Assembly (NCBI GenBank): GCA_022009855.1
Contig: CP091727.1
Location: 3,720,001 to 3,784,000 of the forward strand
Origin: Lentisphaeria bacterium
GTDB lineage: Bacteria; Verrucomicrobiota; Lentisphaeria; Victivallales; Victivallaceae
Length of the DNA stretch: 64,000 nt
Direction of reading: 5' to 3'
Positions within the stretch are counted from its first letter, which is position 1. Every line of letters starts with the position of its first letter. The position numbers and the translations under genes are program-made. Below the pieces are notes generated by a model that was given only the letters and a program-made list of their open reading frames with translations, ran no database searches and had not been told where the DNA came from. Of the stretch, positions 40,170 to 50,428 are shown one piece after another.

Positions 40170-42657
40170 ATGATGGATGATGAGAAACAGCTTCTTCCGG
40201 TCGGCGCCGTCCTGCCGGAACTTTTCGCCGCGCTCCGTTCGGCGGGCGGCGCCGTTCTGGCCGCCGCCCCCGGTGCGGGCAAGACCACGTTGGTGCCGGG
40301 TGCCTGCCTCGATGAACCGGAGTTCGCCTCCGGCCGCATCCTGCTTTTGGAACCCCGCCGGGTCGCCGCCCGCGCCGCCGCGCGCCGCATCGCCTCACTG
40401 CTCGGCGAACCGGTGGGCCGCCGGGTCGGCTACATCGTGCGCGGCGACTCCCCGTTACACGAAGGAGACCCGGATCCTGGTGGTCACCGAGGGGGTGCTG
40501 ATCCGCCGGATTCAGGAGGACCCGATGCTGGAGGATACCGCGCTGGTCATCTTCGATGAATTTCACGAACGCAGTCTCGATGCCGATCTCGGGCTGGCGC
40601 TGGTGCTCGATCTGCGCAATGCGCTCCGTCCGGAGCTGAAGGTGCTGGTGATGTCCGCGACGCTGGAGACGGAGGCGGTCGCCCGATTGCTCGGCGATGT
40701 GCCGGTGATCGAGGCGCCGGGCCGTCAGTTCCCGGTGGAACAGCGCTGGAGCGCCGCCGGAACGCTCGACCGGTTCCATCCGGCCCCCGCGGTCGCCCGC
40801 GCCTGTGCCGGACTCTACCGCGAAAAGGCCGGTGACATGCTGGTATTTCTGCCCGGCATGGCGGAGATCGAAGCGACCCGGGCGCTGCTGGAGACGATGC
40901 TGCCGGAGGAGGCGCTGCTGCTGCCGCTTCACGGTTCGCTCTCCCCGCCGAACAGGACCGTGCGCTTCAGCCCGCCCCGCCGGGACGGCGGAAGGTGGTG
41001 CTCGCCACCAACATCGCCGAAAGCAGTCTCACCATCGACGGAGTGACGCTGGTGGTCGATTCCGGACTGGAACGGAGACTCCGCTATTCGCCCGCGGCGG
41101 GAATCTCCTTTCTCGAACTCGGGCGCATTTCGCAGGCCTCCGCCGCCCAGCGCAGCGGCCGGGCCGGGCGGACCGCACCGGAACAGCCCTCCGGCTCTGG
41201 AGCGAACTTGAGCACCGGAGTCTGGAAGTGCGGACCCGGCCGGAGATTCTCGACGCCGATCTGGCCGGTTTCGCGCTGGAGCTGGCCGCGTGGGGGGCTT
41301 CTCCCGCCGATCTCGCCTGGCTGGATCCGCCGCCGGAGGCGGGGTTCGCCGCCGCGCGGAAGCTGCTCACCGAACTCGGCGCCCTCGACCGGGAGGGTGC
41401 GCTTACGCCCCGCGGGCGGAAACTGGCATCTCTGCCGGTCCATCCGCGGCTGGGGATGATGCTGCTGCGCGCCGCTGAACTCGGGCTCGCCCCGCTCGGC
41501 GCGGAACTTGCCGCGCTTCTGGAGGAGCGTGATGTTCGCCGGAGCTTTTCCGGCGCCGACCTGCGCGAGCGGGTCGAACGGATGCGCCGTCACCCCGGGG
41601 AGTTCCGCAACCAGCTGGTGATCAAGCGGCAGCTTCTGTCGCTGCTCCATGAAAAAAGAGGCGCAAATTCCGGTGGAGAAATGCGGACTTCTCACCGCGT
41701 TTGCCTATCCCGGCCGGATCGGCCGCGCCCGCGGCCGCCACAGTGCGGGATACCTGTTGAGCGGCGGCTCCGGCGCCCGGCTGGAGGAGGAGGACGCGCT
41801 CTGTCGCGAGGAGTTTCTCGCCGTCGCCCGGCTCGACGGAGTCGCCGGGCGCGAAACGGTGATCCGGCTGGCGGCTCCGCTCGACGAAACGGATCTGGAG
41901 CTGCTGTTCTCCGATGGATTGACCACTCGCGTGGCGGTGGAGTTCGATCCTGAGCGGGAACGCGCGGTCGCCCGGGAGGAGCTCCGGTTCGGGGCTCTGC
42001 TGCTCAAGAGCACTCCGGTGGAACCGCCGCCCGGCGCACTCCCCGCGCTGTGCTGGAGGCGGCGCTCGACCGGAAGCAGGAACTTCCTCCGCCCGAGCAG
42101 AAAGCGGCCCGGCGGCTGCTGGAGCGGGTCCGCTACGCCGCAAAACTGGAACCGGAACACTATCCGGACTGGTCGGAGGAGGAGTTCCGCCGGATCCTGC
42201 CGGAGCTTGCCGCGCCGTATTTTCCGGAGATGCGGAGCTTTTCCGACCTCGGTCGCGCCGATTTTTTTCACGGCGCTGCGCGCGGAACTCGGCGCGGAAC
42301 GGTTACGGAAGCTCGACCGCGACTATCCGGAAAGCTTCACGTCCCCTGCCGGAGCCTCCCATAAGATCGACTACTCCGGCGCAGTGCCGACCCTGCCGGT
42401 CCGGGTGCAGGAGATGTACGGCGTGAAGGTTCATCCGATGCTGGGGCGCTCCCGGCAACCGTTGCGGGTGGAACTGCTCGCCCGCCGGGCGTCCGGTTCA
42501 GGTCACCACCGATCTGCCCGGCTTCTGGCGGGGGAACTGGCCGCTGGTCCGGAAAGAGATGAAAGGACGCTACCCCAAACACTTCTGGCCGGAGAATCCC
42601 GCGGAGGCGCTCCCGACCACCCGCACCCGGATGAAGATGGAGCAGTCCGGAGGGTGA
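40170..42657 (+). CDS. hrpB: ATP-dependent RNA helicase HrpB (frame-broken)
   Basis: DEAH-box helicase of about 829 residues. Walker A AAAPGAGKTTLVPGACL, EPRRVAARAAARRIA, motif II VIFDEFHERSLDADLGLALV, motif III VLVMSATLETEAVARLLG, LVFLPGMAEIEATRALL, VVLATNIAESSLTIDGVTLV and QRSGRAGR (motif VI) are all present. The HrpB-specific C-terminal domain ends GFWRGNWPLVRKEMKGRYPK, HFWPENPAEALPTTRTR. Breaks lie near 40453 (C4; removing one C gives SRYTKETRILVV), 40975, 41180, 41650, 42045, 42268 and 42490, the most of any gene here. Cellular role poorly known. Confidence 0.93.
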
Positions 42658-42685
42658 ACGGACCGGCCGCGGTCCGGTTTTTTTC
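42658..42685 (+). terminator. Intrinsic terminator after hrpB
   Basis: CGGACC (42659-42664) pairs with GGTCCG (42671-42676) and is followed by a T7 tract one base after the stem, immediately after the hrpB stop. Confidence 0.75.
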
Positions 42686-42806
42686 CGTTTTTGCCGTTCC
42701 GCGCTTGCAGAGAGGGCCAAGGAATGCTAACTTTAACGGATAAGGGAAATGCAAGCCGGTATCGGGGCTTTCCGCTGCCGGGGAAACATCAAACAGGGAA
42801 CAAGGG

Positions 42807-43608
42807 ATGAAGATTGCAGTCTGCATCAAGCAGGTGCCGGGAACCACGCAGGTGGAGGTCGATCCGGTTACCGGCACGCTGAAACGTGACGGCGTTGAGT
42901 CGAAACTCAACCCGTACGACCTCTACGCGCTGGAGACGGCGCTCCGGCTCAAGGAACAGCTCGGAGCCGAAGTGACCGCGCTCTCCATGGGGCCGCCGCA
43001 GGCGGAGGAGATTCTGCGCGAGGCGTACATGATGGGCGTCGACGACGCGGTACTGGTTTCCGACCGGAAGTTTGCCGGAGCCGACGTGCTCGCCACCAGT
43101 TACGCGATCAGTCAGGCGCTGCGGGCGGCCGGTCCGTTCGACCTCATCATCTGCGGCCGCCAGACCACTGACGGGGACACCGCGCAGGTGGGGGGCGGAG
43201 CTGGCGGAATTCCTCGGAATACCCCATGTGGCGAATGTGATCCGGATCGAGGGGGCGAATCGGGCGGAGCTCATCCTCCGCTGTGATCTGCCGCTGGAGG
43301 AGGTGACGCTGGCGCTGCCGCTGCCCGCTCTCATCTGCGTGGAAAAGAATGTCGGTGAACCGCGGCTGCCCTCCTACCGGCTGAAGCTGGCGACCGCCGG
43401 GGCGGAGATCCGCCGCCTTTCGCTGGCCGACCTGCCCGACAGCGACGAGAACCATTACGGTTTGAATGGTTCGCCGACGCAGGTGATCCGCATCTTTCCG
43501 CCGGAGACCGGAGGAGACCGGGAAATCTGGGAGGGGAGCGGCCCGGAACTGGCCGGGAAGCTCTATTCGTACCTGGCCGATCACAAATTCCTGCAGCAGC
43601 CGAGGTAG
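42807..43608 (+). CDS. lctB: Electron transfer flavoprotein beta subunit of lactate dehydrogenase/Etf complex (frame-broken)
   Basis: MKIAVCIKQVPGTTQVEVDP, NPYDLYALETALRLKEQLGA, VTALSMGPPQAEEILREAYM, DVLATSYAISQALR, FDLIICGRQTTDGDTAQVGA, ELAEFLGIPHVANV and PALICVEKNVGEPRLPSYRL are typical of bifurcating EtfB. One break at 43195: six G where five restore VGAELAEF. Followed by an EtfA with ferredoxin domain and a GlcD-like subunit, the arrangement of the electron-confurcating lactate dehydrogenase LctBCD of acetogens. It would bind FAD and contact NAD. Confidence 0.9.
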
Positions 43609-43614
43609 TTCAAA

Positions 43615-44811
43615 ATGGCGCGAATCGTTGTAAACATGGCAAACCTCGACCCCCGCGCGGGCGAAGGCGATCGTCGAAATCTGTCCGTTCGGCGCGATGG
43701 AGTATGTCGACGGCAAGATCATCATCAACGGCAGCTGCCGGATGTGCCGGCTCTGCCTCAAACGCGACACCGGCGGGGCAATCCGGTTCGAAGACACTCC
43801 GCGCCCGGTGATCGACAAGTCGAAGTGGAAGGGAATTGCGGTCTACGCCGAACTCTCCGGCGGTGCGCTTCATCCGGTTTCGCTCGAACTGCTCGGAAAG
43901 GCGCGGGAACTCGCGGCCAAGGTCGGGCAGGAGGTCTATGCGGTCCTGCCTGGCGCCTCCTGTGAAGCGGCTGCAAAGCAGCTGGTCGCCTACGGTGCCG
44001 ACCGCGTCTACGTCTACGAGCACCCGGAGCTGGAGAACTTCCGCATCGAACCCTACAGCGCGGTGATTGAGGATTTCATTGTCAAGGTCCATCCCGCGGT
44101 TCTGCTCGCGGGCGGCACTCCGATCGGCCGGACGCTGGCGCCGCGGCTGGCGGCCCGCTTCCGCACCGGACTCACCGCCGACTGCACGGTGCTCGACATC
44201 AAGGAGAACACCGATCTTGAACAGATTCGGCCCGCCTTTGGCGGCAACATCATGGCGCACATCAACACCCCAAACCACCGGCCGCAGTTCGCGACGGTAC
44301 GTTACAAGATCTTTGCGCTGCCGGAGCCGGTGGAGAAGCCTTCCGGCGTGATCGAACACTGTTCGATCGATCCGGCGAAACTGACGAGCGACATCCGGGT
44401 GGTCGCCGTCGAACCGAAGTCTCCGGAGGTGGGCATCGAGGAGGCCGAGGTGATCGTCGCCGTCGGGCGCGGCGTCAAGAAGCAGGAAGATCTCGAACTT
44501 TTCCGGCGGCTCGCCGCGAAGCTCAACGGGCAGCTCGCCGGAACCCGCTGCCTGATTGAAAACGGCTGGCTCGACCACCGCTGCCAGATCGGACTCTCCG
44601 GTCGGACGGTCAGTCCGAAACTGATCCTCTGCTGCGGCATTTCCGGTTCGGTGCAGTTCGTGGCGGGGATGAAGGGGCGGAAAAGATCATCGCCGTCAAC
44701 ACCGATCCCGCCGCGCCGATTTTCAACGTCGCCCACATTGGAATCGTCGGCGACCTGTACGAAATTCTGCCGAGATTGGAGACACTGATTGCCGAGGGAG
44801 GCGCGCGCTGA
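43615..44811 (+). CDS. lctC: Electron transfer flavoprotein alpha subunit with N-terminal ferredoxin-like domain (frame-broken)
   Basis: The first ~60 residues form a ferredoxin-like domain: AIVEICPFGAMEYVDGKIII then NGSCRMCRLCLKRDTGG. Only four Cys remain, one in CP and three in CxxCxxC. The EtfA body follows: KGIAVYAELSGGALHPVSLE, EVYAVLPGASCEAAAKQLVA, HPAVLLAGGTPIGRTLAPRL, AARFRTGLTADCTVLDI, FGGNIMAHINTPNHRPQFAT, and the FAD site VAVGRGVKKQEDLELFRRLA, QIGLSGRTVSPKLILCCGIS, GSVQFVAGMKG, IIAVNTDPAAPIFNVAHIGI. Breaks lie near 43660 and 44680. Starts six bases after EtfB. Confidence 0.9.
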
Positions 44812-44812
44812 A

Positions 44813-46209
44813 ATGGAATTCACGAAGATCACTCCTCAAATGCTTGCCGAAATCCGCGGTCTCGCCGAAGAGGTGATTCCCGGTCCGGAGATCCACGACG
44901 ATTTCTGTCACGACGAACTCGCCGGAATCCATTGCCGCCCCGAGGTGCTGGTGCGGGCCCGTTCGACCGAAGAGGTCTCGCGGGTGATGAAGTATGCGTA
45001 TGAGCACCATGTGCCGGTCACCCCCGGGGCAGGGGGACCGGGCTGGTCGGCGGTTCCGTCGCCCGCTGCGGCGGAATCATGCTCGACCTCTCGAAGATGA
45101 ACCGGGTGCTCGAAGTGGATGAGGAGAATTTGACGCTGACGCTCGAACCGGGGGTGCTTCTGATGGAGATCGCCGCGCTGGTCGAACCGATGGGGCTCTT
45201 CTATCCGCCGGATCCGGGGGAAAAGTCCGCGACGATCGGCGGCAACATCAGCACCAATGCCGGCGGCATGCGCGCGGTGAAATACGGCGTCACCCGCGAC
45301 TATGTGCGCGGCCTGGAGGTGGTCCTGCCCGACGGCCGGGTGATCGAGCTCGGCGGCAAAGTGGTCAAGAACAGCTCCGGTTACAGTCTGCTCAATCTGA
45401 TCGTCGGCTCCGAAGGTACGCTCGGCATCGTTACGAAGGCGATTCTACGGCTGCTGCCGCTGCCGCGCAAGGCGATCAGCCTGCTGGTGCCGTTCCCGAA
45501 CCTCGCTTCGGCGATCGAAACGGTGCCGCTCATCATCAAATCGAAGGCGATTCCGACCGCGATCGAATTCATGGAGAAATCGGTGATTCTGGCGGCGGAG
45601 GAGTTTCTTGGCCGGGCCTATCCGGACAAGAGCGCCGACGCCTATCTTTTGCTGACCTTCGATGGGAACAGCCGCGAAGAGATCGAATCCGCCTACGATG
45701 CGGTCGCCAAGACCTGCATCGACAACGGCGCGCTCGACGTGCTCATATCCAACACACCCGAGCGGAACGAATCGATCTGGAAGGCGCGCGGCGCCTTCCT
45801 CGAAGCGATCAAGAGTTCGACCACCGAGATGGATGAGTGCGACGTGGTGGTGCCGCGCCGCCGGGTGGCGGATTTTATCAAGTTCTCTGCTTCGCTCGAA
45901 GAGAAGTACGGCGCGCGGATCCGCAGCTTCGGTCACGCCGGAGACGGCAATCTGCACATCTACGTGCTCCGCGACGACCTGCCGGAGGAGAAGTGGAAAT
46001 CGACCCTTTCGGCGGTCTTCCGCGAACTCTACGACAAGGCGCGGGAATTCGGCGGACAGGTTTCAGGAGAGCACGGCATCGGCTACGTCAAACAGCCCTA
46101 CCTGGTCGAATCGCTCGGTGACGACCTCATCGAACTCATGGCCGGAATCAAGAAGGTGTTCGACCCGACCGGGATCCTCAACCCCGGCAAGGTCTGCACC
46201 CGCGGCTGA
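44813..46209 (+). CDS. lctD: FAD-linked lactate dehydrogenase (GlcD-like) subunit of the Etf complex (frame-broken)
   Basis: Vanillyl-alcohol-oxidase-type flavoprotein of about 465 residues. HCRPEVLVRARSTEEVSRVM, GTGLVGGSVARCGGIMLDLS, KMNRVLEVDEENLTLTLEPG, YPPDPGEKSATIGGNISTNA, GGMRAVKYGVTRDYVRGLEV, GSEGTLGIVTKAILRLLPLP, RSFGHAGDGNLHIYVLRDDL (active-site His) and SGEHGIGYVKQPYL identify it as the GlcD/LctD type. It would oxidise lactate (or another 2-hydroxyacid) and pass electrons to EtfAB. One break near 45030. Starts two bases after the EtfA stop. Confidence 0.92.
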
Positions 46210-46236
46210 ACCGCGTTTCACCGGTGCGGCGGGATT

Positions 46237-47500
46237 TTACCGGAAAACCTGATTCAGGAGTCCGGCGAACCGCCGCGGCCGGGCGAGATTGTCGATCCAC
46301 TTGCGGGCGAGGCGCATCCGGAAGAACGGCGAGCGCCCGAAGGTGAAGTCGAGCAGCCGGACCGCCCGGTGCATGTCGGTGAATTCGACCCGCTTCCGGT
46401 CGCGGGCCACGGCGAAGGCGGCGGCCATGGCGAAGGCGCACGGTGCGCTGTGCAGCAGATGGCGCAGTCCGGTCACGTAGTCGAAGCGCTGAATCTTCGT
46501 TCCGCAGAAGTGCATCGAATCGAGCTTGCCGAAGAAGAACATCTCAAAGAGTTCGATCGCTTCCGGGGAGAATTCCGGAACCCGTCCGACGGCGGGAAAG
46601 AGCAGCATCGAAACCGGCGGCGCGGCTGGATTGAGTTCGGTGAGCGCGCCGAAGCCGGAGAAGACGCGCAGATGGCTCCATGCCCGGCGCAGCCGCCGGG
46701 GAGAGCGCCGCATCTTCCGGGCGGTCGTCGCGCAGATAGCCGCAGAGCAGACTGCGGAATTCGGAGCGGACGAGCGCGTCGCACCGTCCGCGGCCGAGTT
46801 CCCGCTCCAGTTCCGGCCGCGCCTTCTCCACGAATGCGGCGAGGTCGGCGGCGAACTCCGCGTCCGCATTCTGAATCGCCCCGAACATCTCTTGCCGGTC
46901 GTGGAAATCGAGGATTCTGGCGGCGGCGTATAGCCGCAGTTTGAGTGGCAGCTCCCGGTTGCGGAGCAGCTGCCGGAATCCGGCGTGAATCAACCTCACC
47001 TTCGCCAGCGGCGCCGGATTGGCGCGGGAGTAGACGCAGTCGTTGACGCCGCGCCGGAGTCCGAGCTGCCGGGCAAAACGGAGGATCTCGTCGGTTCGTT
47101 CGCTGAGCCGTGTCCCGCCGGGGAGCCCGACCGAGGGGCAGATGAAGCGGAGTTCCGCCGAGAGTCCGCCATCCGCCCAGGGCTGGATGTGGAGCGGGAA
47201 GATGCGGCAGCTCAACGGCTTGGCCGCCATTCCATGCCGTTTGTGAATGGCGCAGAGGCGGCCGTCGGCAAAGACGCACCGCCCGTCGCTCCCTTTGCGC
47301 ATGACGAATTCTCCGGGGCGGTCGGTCGAGGGAGTGAAACACTGCTCGAACTCCTTCGGCGCGCCCGGCACGGCGAGGCGCATGATCGCTTCCGCCTCCT
47401 CCCGCGTGGCCTGCACTTCGAAGAGGGTGCAGCAGCCGGTTTCACAGTTGAGGCAGTGGGCGGTCTGCTCCGGATTGAGAGCGACGGAACGGCCGGTCAT
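46237..47500 (-). CDS. YkgJ-type cysteine-cluster protein, FliB-like (frame-broken once)
   Basis: About 420 residues. The N-terminal cluster CLNCETGCCTLFEVQATREE, then GRCVFADGRLCAIHKRHGMA and AKPLSCRIFPLHIQPW, matches the YkgJ zinc/iron-chelating domain also found in flagellin lysine-N-methylase FliB. The rest (LRLYAAARILDFHDRQEMFG, FDYVTGLRHLLHSAPCAFAM) is unassigned. One break near 46700. ATG 47500 is preferred; a GTG at 47521 would overlap the lipoprotein gene. It lies immediately downstream of the YnbE-YdbL-like gene; whether it belongs to that system is unknown. Confidence 0.72.
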
Positions 47501-47502
47501 GG

Positions 47503-48015
47503 TCAGGGTTTGACGTTCCACTCGCCCTGGACATTCTGAATCGGAATGCCGGAGGGCGCGCGCTCGGCCATGCGGGCGGCGAACCGTTCACCGACGAATT
47601 CCGGCGTGCTGTTCTGCCGCCGGGCGATGTTGGTGAAGATGGTGGTGCGGTCGGCGTTTTCCGCCTCGACCAGTTTCTTCAGTTCGGCACTGACTTTTGC
47701 GTCATCGGCACGCAGTTCGAGGAAGCCGCGGTTGTTCTCGCCGATCAGCTGCTCCTTGAGTGCCGAATTGAGCGCGGCGCGCCGCTCGGCGAACCGTTTG
47801 CGGCGGAGGCTGCGTTCGTCGTCGGTGCTGCTCTTCTGTGCCGGCGCGGGGGCGGCGATCTCCTCGGCGATCGCCTGATCCACCTTGACGTTCAGATTGA
47901 CGTCGACGGTGACCTGGACCGGCTTGACGGTGATCTCGTTCTGCGTTTTGATCGTGGGGGTGCATCCCGCCGCGGCGGCGAGAACGAACAGGGTCACGGA
48001 TCGATGAAGTTTCAT
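47503..48015 (-). CDS. Lipoprotein resembling a YnbE-YdbL (DUF1318) fusion
   Basis: Intact, 170 residues, ATG 48015 with AAAGGAG upstream. A lipoprotein signal (KLHRSVTLFVLAAAAGC) is followed by TPTIKTQNEITVKP and VTVDVNLNVKVDQAIAEEIA, which resembles the small YnbE lipoprotein. After a charged linker, RAALNSALKEQLIGENNRGF, LELRADDAKVSAELKKLVEA, ENADRTTIFTNIARRQNSTP, EFVGERFAARMAERAPSGIP and IQNVQGEWNVKP match the pattern of the DUF1318 protein YdbL. It lies 13 bases after the YdbH-like gene. In E. coli YdbH, YnbE and YdbL are separate proteins encoded together; YdbH-YnbE are implicated in lipid transfer to the outer membrane. Confidence 0.8.
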   Translation of the reverse strand: MKLHRSVTLFVLAAAAGCTPTIKTQNEITVKPVQVTVDVNLNVKVDQAIAEEIAAPAPAQKSSTDDERSLRRKRFAERRAALNSALKEQLIGENNRGFLELRADDAKVSAELKKLVEAENADRTTIFTNIARRQNSTPEFVGERFAARMAERAPSGIPIQNVQGEWNVKP

Positions 48016-48028
48016 GTTCTTTTCTCCT

Positions 48029-50424
48029 TTAAATGATGGATTGCAGCCGTTTGTTCAAATTGAGCAGAAGGTTCAGCGGAACCCTCGTGTTGATGTTGAG
48101 CTGGATCCCCTGAAAATGAGCTTTGACTGTGGGGTCGCGACGGAGCTCGCCGCTCTCCTCGTCGTAACCGAAGGGGAGGGGGCCGACGGGCTGGCCGTCG
48201 AACTGAAGCGAAATCACCAGCTGATCCGCTTCGGTCTGCAGATGGAATTTCACCCAGTTGTAGTTGAAGTCGCGGAGCGCTTCCGAGGCGAATTCAAGCT
48301 GAGTCTGTTTCAGTACCGCGCCGCCGCCCGCGAGCAGCTTGTCCGGCTCGGAGACCGCGATGTGGCTTTCGGTTCCCGGACGCGAATAGAGATAGCTGCG
48401 GTCGAAGAAGAAGCCGCGCTTCCGGTCGAAACGCACCGGGAGTTTCCCGAAGACGGTGCCGTCTCCGACCGTTCCGGCGGGGGGCGATGCCGAGTTCGAG
48501 CAGCATGGTGGCGAGGTTGATGTTTTCACAGTAGAAGGTGGTGTTCCACACCTGCTGATTGGTGCGGAGCCGGAGCGGGCGCATGTAGAGTTCGCCGCCG
48601 CACCAATGGAATCCGGCGTTTTCGATGGTCACTTGCGATGTGGATTCGATTTCAAAATGTACCTCAAGGTCGGTGATGTTGATCTTGCCTGCCCGGATTT
48701 TGGCGATTTTAAGTCTCTGTGCCGGCGGGGTGGTCAGTTTGAAGAGGTCGTCGAACCGGAGGTCTAGCGATAGACCGGAGAGTTCCAGATCGGAATCCGG
48801 CATCCGGAAGGTCCCGTTCCGGAGCATGACCTGCAAGCCGGTGGTGAGTTTGCCGTTTTCGAGCCGGACAGCGCCGCCGAGCGAGAGCGAGGCGTTCGCG
48901 GCAGCGTCGCCGAGCGAGGAAACGTAGTCCCCAGCCGGAGCGGTTTATCGGGCGTATAGGTCGGCAGATTGAATTCGAAGAGCATTTCCGGAGCCGCTCC
49001 GCTCTTGGGCTCGAAGGTGCCGCGGAAATTGAGCTGTGCTTTCGGTGCGAGTGGCGAGCGGCAGGTCCCCGCGAGAAGAAAATCGCGTCCCTTGAGTCGG
49101 ATGGAGCTCGAGACCGAACCGATTTTCGACCGGTCCAGCTGAATGCTTTCCGCGGTCAGTGTGCCGGGATTGGTTTCCGTCGGCGGCAGTGGCAGCGTGA
49201 AGGTGATCTCCCGCATGGCGAGCTTCTGCGCCGGATTGTCGATGGTGATGCCGCTGCCGGAGAGCAGGAAGATGCCGCCGGCGCGATAGAGTCGCAGCAG
49301 CGGAGCCTTGAGGGTGCAGCCGTAGGCTTCGGCCGTGAGTTTCCCGGTGGTGAGTTCGGCGTCGGTGAGCCGGATTGCGTCGGCGGGGCCGCCGAGGGTG
49401 AGTTTCCACTCCACGGGGGAAGCGGCGTTCACGTCGACCCCGGCAGCGGAAAACGCGGGGAAGGGAAGGCCGCCGGAAGCAACCGCGCTGAGAAGATTGT
49501 CCTGTTTGTTCCAGCGCAGACTGAACCGCTGTTCGCCGGTGATCGGCTGTTTGAACCGGGCCGGAAGCGTGGTGTCTTTCGTCAGATCGAGCACGAAATG
49601 GCTGAATCCGGCAAGTTCGATCGCTTCGGAACCGATTCCGGCGGAGAGGTCGAGGTCGAATTTCAGCGTGCCTTCCGGATGGATTCCGGTGAATCCGGCG
49701 AGCGATTCGAGGCGCAGTTTCGTGCGAACTTTGGCGGTGAGCTTGCCGGTGGTGCGGTCGAAGTCGAGCTGAAGGTAGAGCGTCTGGCCGCGCGGAGAAA
49801 GCGTGAGCTGAGCTTCGATTTTGTTCCAGGCGGCATCCTGCGGCGTGATGACCGCTTCGACCGGAATCAGCAGCACGCGTCCTTCATAGTCGATCCGGAG
49901 CCGTATTTCGCGCAGGGTGATGCGGCGGAAGAGAATTTGGCCGGCGACACTTTTTTTCGCCGCGGGTTCGGCCGTTTCCTGCGTCTCCCGGAGCGGGCGA
50001 GCGCCTGCCGGAGACGTTCGAGATCGACGCCGGAGAGTTCGAATTTTCCGTCGTGCCAGCGCAGGCCGATCTCGGCGCCGCTCAGCGTAAGGTTCTCGAC
50101 GCGGAGCATCTCCGCTCCGCGTCGGGGCAGGCGGGGCGCGTAATCCGCGCGGATGGAATCGATCGAGAGGATGCCGCCCTTTGTATCAGTGAGCCGGAAA
50201 CCCTCCAGGTCGGACCCGGTGAGGCCGATTCGGCGGATTTTGAGCTCCACCTTGTCCTGACCGAAGTTGTGGCCGAGCTGCGGAAGAAGTCTGGTGGAGA
50301 GCCACTCCGGCAGATACCAGTGCCAGGCGATCAGTCCGGCAGCGGTGCCGGCGAGCAGGAGAAGTACGAGAAGAAACAGGAGAATCAGCAAAACTCTCCG
50401 GAACAGTTTGGCTTTTTTACCCAT
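48029..50424 (-). CDS. ydbH: YdbH-like AsmA-family intermembrane protein (frame-broken)
   Basis: About 798 residues. One N-terminal membrane anchor (FRRVLLILLFLLVLLLLAGT) is followed by a long repetitive beta-rich periplasmic chain: VELKIRRIGLTGSDLEGFRL, MLRVENLTLSGAEIGLRWHD, LDLSAGIGSEAIELAGFSHF, TFTLPLPPTETNPGTLTAES, GDGTVFGKLPVRFDRKRGFF. The C-terminus is LVISLQFDGQPVGPLPFGYD, VKAHFQGIQLNINTRVPLNL, LLNLNKRLQS, fitting the YdbH C-terminal domain. AsmA-like proteins form hydrophobic grooves that carry phospholipids between membranes. Breaks lie near 49985, 48930 and 48485. It starts five bases after mnmE. Confidence 0.8.
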
Positions 50425-50428
50425 AACA

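Noticed and set aside
40170..46209. Programmed ribosomal frameshifting as the explanation for many broken genes
   Set aside because: No consistent slippery sequence, stimulatory structure or fixed direction; breaks hit ordinary enzymes that are never frameshift-regulated.
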